Below, in pieces: positions 15,880 through 24,033 of a DNA stretch of 64,000 nucleotides. The stretch is from positions 496,001-560,000 of the forward strand of contig NZ_FODC01000004.1 in the NCBI RefSeq assembly GCF_900110275.1. The letters are read 5' to 3'. The notes below the pieces were generated by a model that was given only the letters and a program-made list of their open reading frames with translations, made no database searches and was not told the origin of the DNA. Numbering within the stretch: the first letter of the stretch is position 1; each line of letters begins with the position of its first letter. The DNA comes from Duganella sp. CF517. GTDB lineage: Bacteria > Pseudomonadota > Gammaproteobacteria > Burkholderiales > Burkholderiaceae_D. Made by a program: the position numbers and the translations under genes.

Positions 15880-17436
15880 GTGAATAGTCACCACGGTACT
15901 CCACCGACCGCCCACGCCGTGAGCGTCCGCTCGCTGGACGAGCATCTGTCGTCGGATCAAAGCTTCAGTTCGGCCTATGCGCGCGCGGTTGGCGCCATCG
16001 CCGGCAACGAAGGCAGCCTCACGCTGGCGCAATTCGCCGCCGTCACCGACATCGCCGGCGACGGCAAATCCTCGGCCGTGTTCACCGCGCTGGTGCTCAA
16101 CGCCATCGAGTCCGGCATCGACGTCGACTGGGCCTTCAACGCGCTGGCGCGCAGCTGCGCCGGCATCGACCAAGCCGCGCGCGAGAACGCGCTCGGCATG
16201 ACCATCCCGCTGCTGGCCCTGCACGGCGGCGACGCCCGCCTGCTGGCGCAACGGCTGGCCAAGGCGCTGGCGGTGCGGCTGTCGCCGGACGACTTGAACA
16301 AATTGCCGGCGACCGAGCAGCGCGGCATCCTGGCCAATATCGGCGAGCAGGCGCGGCGCCTGGTGCGCGGCCGTTCGCTGGCCGACACCGTGGCCGAGTT
16401 CGGCCGCAACGCCGGCCAGCCCGAGCTGGTCGAGCACGCGCGCAATTTCCAGTCCGGCGACATCGACCACGACCAGCTGCGCCAGCTGGTCGTCAGCACC
16501 ACCGCCTCGATCACCAGCGACATCAGCGCCTACCTGGACCAGGCGCGGCTGCTGTCGATGGGCGAGGCCACCGCCGCCACCCTGGTGAACGCGGCCAACG
16601 ATCTGAAAGGCCAGGTGCTGCAACGGCTGACCTTGGTCGACCAGCGCATCGCCCACGAGCGCCGCCTGCTGGCCGAGGAGATCGACGACGCCGTGCACGA
16701 CGCCGGCAACGCCATCGAGCTGGCCATCGGCGAGCGCCTCAACACCGATCAGTGGAAAGAGGAGGAGGTGTGGGCCAGCATCGGCCGCCAGCAGTTCGGG
16801 CAGGAGATGGAGCGGCGCCTGGACCGCATCGTGCGCCGCAAGGAGCAGTCGCTGCACTTGCTGCAGGAGGACTTGCGCCTGTTCCAGGCGGCGATGCGGC
16901 TCAACCAGTCGTCGGTGTTCCAGCGGCAGCACCACTCGACCCTGGCCAAGCTGATGCCGCGCCTGCGCATCGGCACGCGCCTGGTCAACAAGGTCGACAC
17001 GGCGGCCAACGTCACCTTGATGAGCGGGGCGGTGGTGGCGGCCGGCACCGGCACGGCCGCCTATCTGATCGGCGCGGCGGTGGTGTTGCCGGTGGTGGCG
17101 CCGGCGGCGCCGTTCGTCGGCGGCGCGGTGCTGCTGGCGGGCGCCTTCAAGTGGTTCACCGATGGCGGCAAGCGCAAACGCACCGAAATCCGCGACAAGC
17201 GCGCCGCCTTCGAGCAGGAATTGCGCAAGCAGTTGCAAGCGGCCGAGCAATCGTTCAACGACCAGTTGAGCCTGGTCGCGCAGGGCTTCCACGAGTCCGC
17301 GCTGCAGTTGCTGACGCCGTTGCTGCTGGAGGCGGAGGCGGCCGCGCGCGTGCCCGGCATGCGCCAGCGCATCGCCGACCGCGTCATCACGCAGGCGCAG
17401 ACGGCGATCCGCCAGCTCGACGCCGAATTGCGCTAA
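15880..17436 (+). CDS. TerB-like / dynamin-stalk-like membrane protein without GTPase domain
   Basis: The 518-residue protein starts at GTG with GGAG five nt upstream. Residues 30-130 look like a helical TerB-type domain (YARAVGAIAGNEGSLTLAQF, then ALHGGDARLLAQRLAKAL). Residues 200-360 are long amphipathic helices and likely coiled coil. Residues about 378-425 form a hydrophobic hairpin rich in Gly/Ala/Val, followed by a basic stretch (GGKRKRTEIRDKR) and further helices. The C-terminal two thirds resemble the stalk and membrane paddle of bacterial dynamin-like proteins. However, no Walker A (GxxxxGK[ST]) or other G motif is visible. Function unknown; membrane remodelling or stress response is a guess. 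Confidence 0.7.
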   Translation: MNSHHGTPPTAHAVSVRSLDEHLSSDQSFSSAYARAVGAIAGNEGSLTLAQFAAVTDIAGDGKSSAVFTALVLNAIESGIDVDWAFNALARSCAGIDQAARENALGMTIPLLALHGGDARLLAQRLAKALAVRLSPDDLNKLPATEQRGILANIGEQARRLVRGRSLADTVAEFGRNAGQPELVEHARNFQSGDIDHDQLRQLVVSTTASITSDISAYLDQARLLSMGEATAATLVNAANDLKGQVLQRLTLVDQRIAHERRLLAEEIDDAVHDAGNAIELAIGERLNTDQWKEEEVWASIGRQQFGQEMERRLDRIVRRKEQSLHLLQEDLRLFQAAMRLNQSSVFQRQHHSTLAKLMPRLRIGTRLVNKVDTAANVTLMSGAVVAAGTGTAAYLIGAAVVLPVVAPAAPFVGGAVLLAGAFKWFTDGGKRKRTEIRDKRAAFEQELRKQLQAAEQSFNDQLSLVAQGFHESALQLLTPLLLEAEAAARVPGMRQRIADRVITQAQTAIRQLDAELR

Positions 17437-17583
17437 GCGGCGGACGCCGATCGTCGCGCTTGTTCGCAGGGCAAGCTTGCGAAAGACTATGTACGCTGGC
17501 GAACGGAAGTAGTGCTCCACAGTTGATACTATGTTCCTTGAGCAACTTCGCTCAACGATATATATAACAATATGGGGCACATC

Positions 17584-18048
17584 ATGAAAGCCAAACTCAT
17601 TGCGGCCAGCTTGCTGGCTTTGTCCGCGAGCGCCTTCGCCGGCACCACCAACGTTTCGGTCAGCGTCGGCCAGCCGGGGTTTTACGGCCGCATCGACATC
17701 GGTGATTATCCGCAGCCGCAAGTGATCTATCGCGAACCGCTGATCGTCCAGCGCCCGACCCACTACGTCGAGCGCGCGCCGATCTACCTGCGGGTGCCGC
17801 CCGGTCACGCCAAAAAATGGTCGAAGCACTGCGGCGCGTACAACGCCTGCGGCCAGCCGGTGTATTTTGTTCAAGATAGCTGGTATAACAACCAGTACGC
17901 GCCGGCTTATCGCAGCCGCCACGGCGGCGGCGACCGCCACGACCGTCATGATGACCGACGCGACGACGACCGCGGCCATGGCAACGGCAAGGGTCACGGC
18001 AACGGCCATGGCAATGGCCACGGCAACGGCAACGGTCGCGACCGTTAA
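17584..18048 (+). CDS. exported protein with His/Gly/Asp-rich repetitive tail
   Basis: The 154-residue protein starts at the ATG preceded by GGGG; the nearby upstream start would add only MGHI. It has a clear signal peptide (MKAKLIAASLLALSASAFA, cleaved after AFA). A central part with VSVGQPGFYGRIDIGDYPQP and two conserved-looking Cys residues in the HCGAYNACGQPVYF segment follows. The tail beyond about residue 110 is DRHD-type and then repeated GHGNG/GNG units. Such exported proteins occur in related bacteria, but I know no function. The His- and Asp-rich tail could bind metal ions. A short inverted repeat (TTGAGC/GCTCAA) lies about 40 nt upstream. Confidence 0.7.
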   Translation: MKAKLIAASLLALSASAFAGTTNVSVSVGQPGFYGRIDIGDYPQPQVIYREPLIVQRPTHYVERAPIYLRVPPGHAKKWSKHCGAYNACGQPVYFVQDSWYNNQYAPAYRSRHGGGDRHDRHDDRRDDDRGHGNGKGHGNGHGNGHGNGNGRDR

Positions 18049-18101
18049 GCGCGACGGTTCACATCACAACGCGGTGCAGGCCGCCGCCACGGGAGAAACA
18101 T

Positions 18102-19403
18102 TTGCATAGCAAAATAGTCATTGTAGGCGGCGGCGCGGGCGGGCTCGAGCTCGCCTGCAAACTGGGCCGCAAGCTGGGTCCGGAAGCGGTGATGCTGGTC
18201 GACAGCCGGCTCTACCATATCTGGAAACCGTCGCTGCACGAGGTGGCGGCCGGCACCTTGGACGTGCACCAGGAAGGCTTGTCCTACCAGATGCTGGCGC
18301 ATGACAATGGCTTCACGTTTGCCTATGGCCCGATGGTGGCGCTCGACGCCGCGCAGCGGCTGTTGACGGTCGGCGAGATACGCGGCGCCGAGCCGGCGAA
18401 CGAGCTGATCCTGCCCGCGCGGCAGGTCCGCTTCGATTCGCTGGTGCTGGCGGTCGGCAGCACCTCCAATTATTTCGGCGTGCCCGGCGCGGCCGAACAT
18501 ACGATTTCGCTCAACGCGACGGAAGACGCCGAGCGCTTCCGCCTCACCTTGCTCAAGCTGTTGACCCTGGCCTCCTTGAAAAAAAGCGCGCAGCCCGATG
18601 CCGGCATCGATGTCGTCATCATCGGCGGCGGCGCCACCGGCGTCGAGCTGGCGGCGGAATTGCGCGAGGCCAGCGGCGTGTATGCGGCCTACGGCTTCCG
18701 CCAGCTGCAGGCCGAGCGCGACGTGCGCATCACCCTGATCGAGGGCGCGCCGCGCATCCTGGCGCCGTTGCCGGAGAAGGTGTCCAAGGCGGCGCTGGAA
18801 CTGCTGCATCAGCGCGCGGTCAGCGTGGTCACCGATACGCGGGTGACGGCGATTTCGGCGACGCAGGTGAGCGCGGGGGAGGTTTCGTACCCGGCGCAGA
18901 TCGTCGTCTGGGCGGCCGGCATCAAGGCGCCCGATTTCCTCAAGGAGCTGGGTTTGCCGACGGTGAAATCGGGGCAGATCGATGTCGGGCCGGATCTGGC
19001 CGTCAAGGGTTACGACTATATCTACGCGCTGGGCGATTGCGCCGCGTGTGCCGGGCCCGATGGCAAGCTGGTGCCGCCGCGCGCGCAGGCAGCGCACCAG
19101 CAGGCGGACTATCTGGTGACCACGTTCGTGCGCCAGCAAAAGGGCAAGGCGCCGCAGCGCAAGCCGTATGTGTACCGCGATTACGGCTCGCTGGTGTCGT
19201 TCGGGCAGACCAACTCGGTGGGAAGCCTGATGGGATCGCTGAAGGGTTTAAGCTGGTTCGTCGACGGCTTTGTCGCGCGCCTGATGTACACCAGCTTGCA
19301 TTTGATGCACCACCAGGCAGTGCTGGGGACGATACGCACCGGGGTGCTGGCGCTGGCGCGCTTCCTGATCAAGCGCAGCACGCCGCTGGTCAAGTTGCAT
19401 TGA
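18102..19403 (+). CDS. ndh: type II NADH dehydrogenase (NDH-2)
   Basis: The 433-residue FAD-dependent oxidoreductase has two Rossmann motifs, IVIVGGGAGGLELACKLG at the N-terminus and VVIIGGGATGVELAAEL near residue 170, as in single-subunit NADH:quinone oxidoreductases. Between and after them lie AVGSTSNYFGVPGA and the FAD-contact GDCAACAGPDGKLVPPRAQAA. The hydrophobic C-terminal part likely provides the membrane-anchoring helices. The start is TTG with GGGAG six nt upstream; no in-frame ATG fits better. It passes NADH electrons to quinone without pumping protons. Confidence 0.88.
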   Translation: MHSKIVIVGGGAGGLELACKLGRKLGPEAVMLVDSRLYHIWKPSLHEVAAGTLDVHQEGLSYQMLAHDNGFTFAYGPMVALDAAQRLLTVGEIRGAEPANELILPARQVRFDSLVLAVGSTSNYFGVPGAAEHTISLNATEDAERFRLTLLKLLTLASLKKSAQPDAGIDVVIIGGGATGVELAAELREASGVYAAYGFRQLQAERDVRITLIEGAPRILAPLPEKVSKAALELLHQRAVSVVTDTRVTAISATQVSAGEVSYPAQIVVWAAGIKAPDFLKELGLPTVKSGQIDVGPDLAVKGYDYIYALGDCAACAGPDGKLVPPRAQAAHQQADYLVTTFVRQQKGKAPQRKPYVYRDYGSLVSFGQTNSVGSLMGSLKGLSWFVDGFVARLMYTSLHLMHHQAVLGTIRTGVLALARFLIKRSTPLVKLH

Positions 19404-19450
19404 GCCGGGTTGGCTGTTCGCGCGGCCGCGGAGACACGCAGGGCCGATCA

Positions 19451-19530
19451 GGCGGAACGCCGTCAGCGGCCATGGACGCGCCGTCAACGGCGCACGCATG
19501 GCCGATCACGCTGCGCTGATGCGCGCCACA
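19451..19530. repeat. dispersed intergenic repeat, copy 1 (stem-loop, convergent gene ends)
   Basis: This roughly 80-bp segment aligns by eye with 63567-63645. Shared blocks are GG[CT]GGAACGC, GGCCATG, GCATGGCCGAT[CT]ACGCT[GA]CGCTGAT and a final CGC[GC]CCAC. GGCCATG and CATGGCC form the ends of an internal stem. Both copies lie between convergent genes, here ndh and the soluble kinase. It is not coding in either direction. Confidence 0.7.
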
Positions 19531-19550
19531 TGGAACGGACACGATGCGCG

Positions 19551-20264
19551 TTACAGCGCGTTCACGGGCTTCGGCAAAATCATCGTCAACACCACGCCGC
19601 CTTCGGCGCCGGCCGCCAGGGTCAGCGTGCCGCCCAGATAGGCGGCGCGCTCGCGCGCCATGCGCAGGCCGTACTTGCCGCCCGCCTGGCCCAGCGTCGC
19701 CGCCGTCGGTGCGCCGAGGCCGACGCCGTTGTCCTTGACCGTCAGCATCACCTCGTCCTCGTTGTCGTCGACGATCACGTCCACCTCGGTCGCCTTGGCG
19801 TGGGCGGTGATGTTGCGCAGCGCTTCCTCCAGCGTGTGCAGCAGCACGATGCCGTGGCTGCGCGGACAATCGAGTTCGTCATCCGGCAGGCTGCAGCGGG
19901 CGACGATCTTGTGCTGCTCGCCGAACTGCTCGACCAGCTCGCCCAGCGCCACGCGCACGCCAAGGAACTCGAGCTTGTCGTTCCACAATTTGAGCTGCAT
20001 CTGGCGGTTGGTCTCGACGATTTGCATCAGCAGCTGCTTCATGTGCGCGGCGCGGTCCTGCAGCGCCGGCTCCTGCGGCATCTTTTGCATCAGCAACCCC
20101 AGATGCATGGTCAGCGCCGTCAGCGACGAGCCCAGGCTGTCGTGCAACTGGCGCGACAGAGAGCGCCTTTCGTTATCCCAACACGTGTGTACGTGGCCGA
20201 GCAGTTCGCTCAAATCCGCGCTGCGCAGCGCGTCCTGATGTTCTTGTGGAGCCGGTAAGGACAT
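19551..20264 (-). CDS. soluble sensor histidine kinase (HisKA_3 / NarL-type partner)
   Basis: The 237-residue kinase core has no membrane segment and no input domain beyond about 25 N-terminal residues. The HisKA_3 motif is ERRSLSRQLHDSLGSSLTAL with H41. The HATPase domain has the N-box LEEALRNITAHA, the G1 motif DNGVGL and GLRMARERAAYLGG. HisKA_3 kinases normally pair with NarL/FixJ-type regulators, but none is encoded beside it. It lies 144 nt downstream of a large hybrid kinase on the same strand. Its signal is unknown and may come from a partner protein. Confidence 0.85.
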   Translation of the reverse strand: MSLPAPQEHQDALRSADLSELLGHVHTCWDNERRSLSRQLHDSLGSSLTALTMHLGLLMQKMPQEPALQDRAAHMKQLLMQIVETNRQMQLKLWNDKLEFLGVRVALGELVEQFGEQHKIVARCSLPDDELDCPRSHGIVLLHTLEEALRNITAHAKATEVDVIVDDNEDEVMLTVKDNGVGLGAPTAATLGQAGGKYGLRMARERAAYLGGTLTLAAGAEGGVVLTMILPKPVNAL

Positions 20265-20408
20265 GGTTTTCTCTGAAGTGATGTTAGCGGACCGGAGTTG
20301 CGGTGGGTAACCGCTTTTTTTCCGGCAGACTTATCGTGTTCGGATGATACCCGAGCTTCGCAAAGCATGGCGCACTGTGGCGCGGGGCCACGGCGCTATT
20401 TTCACCAT

Positions 20409-22061
20409 TTACTTGACGGCTTGTTTGACCGGCAGCTCGGTGCAACTGCCGATCACCTCCATCAGGTGGTCGATGTCGACCGGTTTGACCAGGTGGCGGT
20501 CGAAGCCGGCGTCGAGCACCCGCCGCAAGTCCTCGGCCAGGCCGTAGCCTGTCAGCGCGATCAGTTTGATGTCGCGCGTGGCCGGGTCGGCGCGCAGGCG
20601 GCGCGCCACCTCGTAGCCGTCGATGCCGGGCAGGCCGATGTCGACCAGCGCCAGGTCCGGCCGGAAGCGCGCCGCCACTTCCAGGCCGCGCAGGCCGTCC
20701 TCGGCGTGCTGCACCTCGTAGCCGTAGCAGCTGAGCATCATGGCCATCATTTCGCGGCCGTCCTCGTTGTCCTCGATCAGCAGCACGCTCGGCTTGCCGT
20801 CCCCGCGCTCCTGCGCGGCCGGCGCCGCCACCGGCGCCGGCGCGACCTGGTGCTCGATGCGCGGCATCCGCAGCGTGAAGGTGCTGCCGCCGCCCGGTCC
20901 CTTGCTTTCGGCTTCGATGCTGCCGCCGTGCAGTTCGGTCAGGCGGCGCACCAGCGACAGGCCGATGCCCAGGCCGCCCTGGGCCCGGTCCAGGGTGCTC
21001 GAGCCCTGGACGAACACGTCGAACACGTGCGGCAGCAGGTCGGCCGAGATGCCGACGCCGGTGTCGCGCACGCTGAGCACGACGTCGTCGTTCTCGGTCC
21101 AGGTGCGTACTTCGATGCGGCCGCCGGGCGGCGTGTATTTGAGGGCGTTGTCGATCAGGTTGCTGGCGATTTGTTCGAGGCGGGTCGCGTCGCCGTCGAT
21201 CCAGCCCGGATCGAGGTCCTGGATCAGCTGGTAGTCGCCGCTGCGGCCGGTGGCGCGGAAGGTTTCCAGCGTGTGCGCGACCAGCGCCGACAGGTCCAGC
21301 GGCGCGCGGTTGAGCAAAATCTTGCCGGACATGGCGCGCGACAGGTCGAGCAGGTCGTCGACGATGCGGCCCAGGTGCTGGCTCTGGCGCTGGATGATTT
21401 TCTTGGCGCGCTGCACGCCGTCGGTGGACACGCCCGGCAGCCCGATCAGCGAGGCGGCGCTGCTGATGGCGCTGAGCGGATTGCGCAGCTCGTGGCCCAG
21501 CATCGCCAGGAACTCGTCCTTGGCGTGGTTTTGCCGCTCGGCCACCTGGCGGTCTTCGATCTCGCGCGTCAGCCGTTTATTGGTGGCGGTCAGTTCGGTG
21601 GTGCGCTGGCTCAGCTGGCGCGCCTGCTTCTTCAATTCCTCGTTCTTGACGGCCAGCGCGACGAACACGGCGATCTTGGCGTACAGGATCTGCGGGATCA
21701 CCGGCGTGAACAGGAAGTCGACGGCGCCGCGCTGGTAGGCCTTCAACCGGTCCAGCTCGTCCGCTAGGAAGGCGGTGATGAAGATGATCGGGATGTCGGC
21801 CGAGCGCGCGCGCTGGTGGATCGCCTCGGCCGTCTCGAAGCCGTCCATGCCGGGCATGTTGACGTCGAGCAGAATGACGGCGAAGTCGTGCATCAACACC
21901 TGGCGCAGCGCCTCTTGTCCGGAACGCGCCGCCAGCACTTCGTAGCATTCCTGCTCGGCCCACTGGGCAAGCAAACTGGTCAACGCGAACAGGCTGTTCG
22001 CGTCGTCGTTGACGACCAGGATCTTTGGTTTTTCTATTTTAGGCACGGGGTCTCTGCTCAT
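20409..22061 (-). CDS. hybrid response regulator-histidine kinase-response regulator
   Basis: The 550-residue protein has three parts. An N-terminal receiver (ILVVNDD; phospho-acceptor D66 in LLDVNMPGMDG; KAYQRGAVDFLF) is joined by a coiled coil (about 135-185) to a HisKA domain with EFLAMLGHELRNPLSA. The HATPase domain follows (NLIDNALKYTP, VRDTGVGIS, GLGIGLSLV). A second receiver at the C-terminus holds VLLIEDNEDG, the acceptor Asp in LALVDIGLPGIDG and the switch Thr in IALTGYG. There is no membrane segment. The REC-HK-REC order suggests a soluble phosphorelay node that receives phosphate from another kinase. Confidence 0.9.
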   Translation of the reverse strand: MSRDPVPKIEKPKILVVNDDANSLFALTSLLAQWAEQECYEVLAARSGQEALRQVLMHDFAVILLDVNMPGMDGFETAEAIHQRARSADIPIIFITAFLADELDRLKAYQRGAVDFLFTPVIPQILYAKIAVFVALAVKNEELKKQARQLSQRTTELTATNKRLTREIEDRQVAERQNHAKDEFLAMLGHELRNPLSAISSAASLIGLPGVSTDGVQRAKKIIQRQSQHLGRIVDDLLDLSRAMSGKILLNRAPLDLSALVAHTLETFRATGRSGDYQLIQDLDPGWIDGDATRLEQIASNLIDNALKYTPPGGRIEVRTWTENDDVVLSVRDTGVGISADLLPHVFDVFVQGSSTLDRAQGGLGIGLSLVRRLTELHGGSIEAESKGPGGGSTFTLRMPRIEHQVAPAPVAAPAAQERGDGKPSVLLIEDNEDGREMMAMMLSCYGYEVQHAEDGLRGLEVAARFRPDLALVDIGLPGIDGYEVARRLRADPATRDIKLIALTGYGLAEDLRRVLDAGFDRHLVKPVDIDHLMEVIGSCTELPVKQAVK

Positions 22062-22263
22062 GCTGATACTGCGAAATCTTCGCGGCGTAAACGCAGCCAG
22101 AGAAGCACCAGGCGATCATAGCAATTGCCTATATGAATGTCAAAAGCTCAACCGGCAATCGAAGCGGCGGCGTCGGGCGACGGCGCCAATGTTTGATTGC
22201 GCACAGACCCGCCGCGGCGCGGCTGGCACAGTGGTGCTGTAACCCCCACTAAAGGAAAACATC

Positions 22264-22683
22264 ATGAATATCGATACCATCGTCGACAAGGAATACGTAG
22301 GGCTGACTTTCCGGGCCTTGGCCGAAGCGCCGGTGAGCGCGCTGCGCGGCATCAGCCCCAAGGACGCCAAGGCGCTGGCCCAGGCCTTCGACGTGCACAG
22401 CGTGCGCGACCTGTCCAAGCTGGACTTCGTCAAGTGGGCGCAAGCGATCGCCACGCTGGCCGACCATGAACAGGAAACGCCGGAAGAACAAGCCAAGGAA
22501 ACGCTGCTCGATGGCGGCATCGAAATGACGTTCCCGGCCAGCGATCCGGTCTCGGTCGATTCGGGCATCACCCGCATCGAAGTCCCGCCGGACATGGTCA
22601 ACGCCAAGGCCGACCATCAGCATGCCGGCAAGGTCGACGAGGGCGGCAAGGCCGGCGCCAAGCAAAAAGCGGCCGCGCACTAA
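22264..22683 (+). CDS. conserved small hypothetical protein
   Basis: The 139-residue soluble acidic protein starts at ATG with AAAGGAAAACATC upstream. The first half is helical (ALRGISPKDAKALAQAFDVH) and recalls a helix-hairpin-helix-like or phage-recombination-type fold, which I cannot prove. The middle contains ETLLDGGIEMTFPASDPVSV, and the C-terminus is Lys/Ala/His-rich. A strong intrinsic terminator follows, so this is a single-gene transcription unit diverging from the hybrid kinase. Function unknown. Confidence 0.75.
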   Translation: MNIDTIVDKEYVGLTFRALAEAPVSALRGISPKDAKALAQAFDVHSVRDLSKLDFVKWAQAIATLADHEQETPEEQAKETLLDGGIEMTFPASDPVSVDSGITRIEVPPDMVNAKADHQHAGKVDEGGKAGAKQKAAAH

Positions 22684-22724
22684 GCGCGCCGCAGCGCACG
22701 GGTTCGTCCCGTGCAATAGAAGAA

Positions 22725-22753
22725 GGGCGGGTATATTACCCGCCCTTTTTTTT
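22725..22753 (+). terminator. intrinsic terminator
   Basis: GGGCGGGTA and TACCCGCCC form a perfect GC-rich stem with a short AT loop, followed by eight T residues. It ends the 139-residue gene and lies 13 nt before the convergent GGDEF gene's stop. On the other strand the stem is not followed by a good T-tract. Confidence 0.92.
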
Positions 22754-22765
22754 ACCGCGCGGCTT

Positions 22766-23743
22766 TCAGGCCGGCGCCGGCGATCTGACGTGTTGGCGCG
22801 TGGGCTGGTTGCGCAAGGTCTGCGCGGTGCAGCTGCGGTTCTTGCCGGAGCGCTTGGCCTCGTACAGCGCGGCGTCGGCCATGGCGATCACCGAGGCGAC
22901 CGCGTCGGCGTCGTCGGGGAAGATGCCGATGCCGATGCTGGTCGACAGCTGCAACGTCAGGCCGTTGATCAGGTAGGGCTCGGAGACCGCCTCGATCAGC
23001 TTGCTGGCCGGCTCCTGGGTGTCGCCCAGGTGCGCGATGTTGCCCATGACGATGACAAACTCGTCGCCGCCGACGCGGGCCACGGTGTCTTCCTTGCGGG
23101 CGCAGCCGACCAGGCGCTGCGCCACCATTTTGAGGATGTCGTCGCCGGTGGCGTGGCCGTGGGTATCGTTGATGGCTTTAAAACCGTCCAGGTCCAGGTA
23201 CATGACGGCGGCCTTGTTCTGCTGGCGCGTGGCGTGTTGCAGCACGGTGGCGATGCGGTCCTCGAGCAGGCGGCGGTTGGGCAGTCCGGTCAGCGGATCG
23301 TGCAGCGCCAGCTCTTGCTGCTGGCGGCTGTACTGCGCCAGTTCCTTGTACAGCAGGCGCACTTCGAGCATGTTATGGATGCGTTTGTGCACCTCGAGCA
23401 GGTCGAACGGCTTGCTGATGAAGTCGCGCGCGCCCGCTTCCAGCGCGGCGATCTTGAAACTCGGTTGGGCGGTCAAGGCCAGCACCGGCAGGTAGCCGCC
23501 TTGTTCGATTTCCTTCAGACCCTTCATGACCTGGAAACCATTGAGCCCCGGCATTTGCAGATCGAGCAAAATCAGGTCGTAGCACTGCTGTCGGTGCATC
23601 GGGCACACCTGTTCTGGCAGCATCGTCGACGCGACATTGGTATAACCGGCTTCGCGCAGGATCTCCAGCATCAGGTCGACGTTGTCGGCACTGTCATCCA
23701 CCACCAGGATCTTGGCGTGCAGAATTTCGTCTCGGCTCGGCAT
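22766..23743 (-). CDS. REC-GGDEF diguanylate cyclase
   Basis: The 325-residue response regulator has an N-terminal receiver (ILVVDDSADN, acceptor Asp in LILLDLQMPGLNG, ALTAQ, DFISKPFD) and a C-terminal GGDEF domain with DPLTGLPNRRLL, DLDGFKAINDTHGH and ARVGGDEFVIV. An intact RxxD inhibitory site (RKED) sits five residues before GGDEF, so product inhibition is expected. The protein should make c-di-GMP when phosphorylated, in the manner of WspR/PleD. I chose the ATG at 23743 because the receiver begins soon after it; the upstream in-frame extension is not receiver-like. Confidence 0.92.
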   Translation of the reverse strand: MPSRDEILHAKILVVDDSADNVDLMLEILREAGYTNVASTMLPEQVCPMHRQQCYDLILLDLQMPGLNGFQVMKGLKEIEQGGYLPVLALTAQPSFKIAALEAGARDFISKPFDLLEVHKRIHNMLEVRLLYKELAQYSRQQQELALHDPLTGLPNRRLLEDRIATVLQHATRQQNKAAVMYLDLDGFKAINDTHGHATGDDILKMVAQRLVGCARKEDTVARVGGDEFVIVMGNIAHLGDTQEPASKLIEAVSEPYLINGLTLQLSTSIGIGIFPDDADAVASVIAMADAALYEAKRSGKNRSCTAQTLRNQPTRQHVRSPAPA

Positions 23744-24033
23744 ATTTGTCTCTGTCTGTCTCTTCAAACGGCCGGAATGGCCGGGATAGTGCCCATAATA
23801 AATCGATAATATAGCAAACCGCTGTGCTGCGGCGCACACATCTGTAACTTATTGCCGTGCGGAAATAATTGTACCTTATCCCGCGAATTTTTGTAGTGTA
23901 ACAAGCCTTCGGTGGATTGCTTGTAGGACAGTGCCGCGTCTCAAAGTAGGAGAAATTGTGTACTTTGTGGAAATAATGCTTACTTTGGTGTATTGGATGG
24001 CATCGTCGTCGTTCCTGTATTGACCAGAGGATA

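Noticed and set aside
15862..18021. 719-codon minus-strand open frame
   Set aside because: It is antisense to the TerB-like and exported-protein genes and shows typical mirror-frame composition (Arg/Gln/Leu/His-rich, no recognisable domain).
20280..20340. plus-strand terminator GCGGT/ACCGC with T7
   Set aside because: The stem is only five base pairs and no plus-strand transcript ends here; the genes on both sides are on the minus strand.
22222..22243. sigma54-like promoter TGGCAC-N5-TGCT before the 139-residue gene
   Set aside because: The GG and GC doublets are 9 nt apart instead of the required 10, so it is not a usable -24/-12 element.
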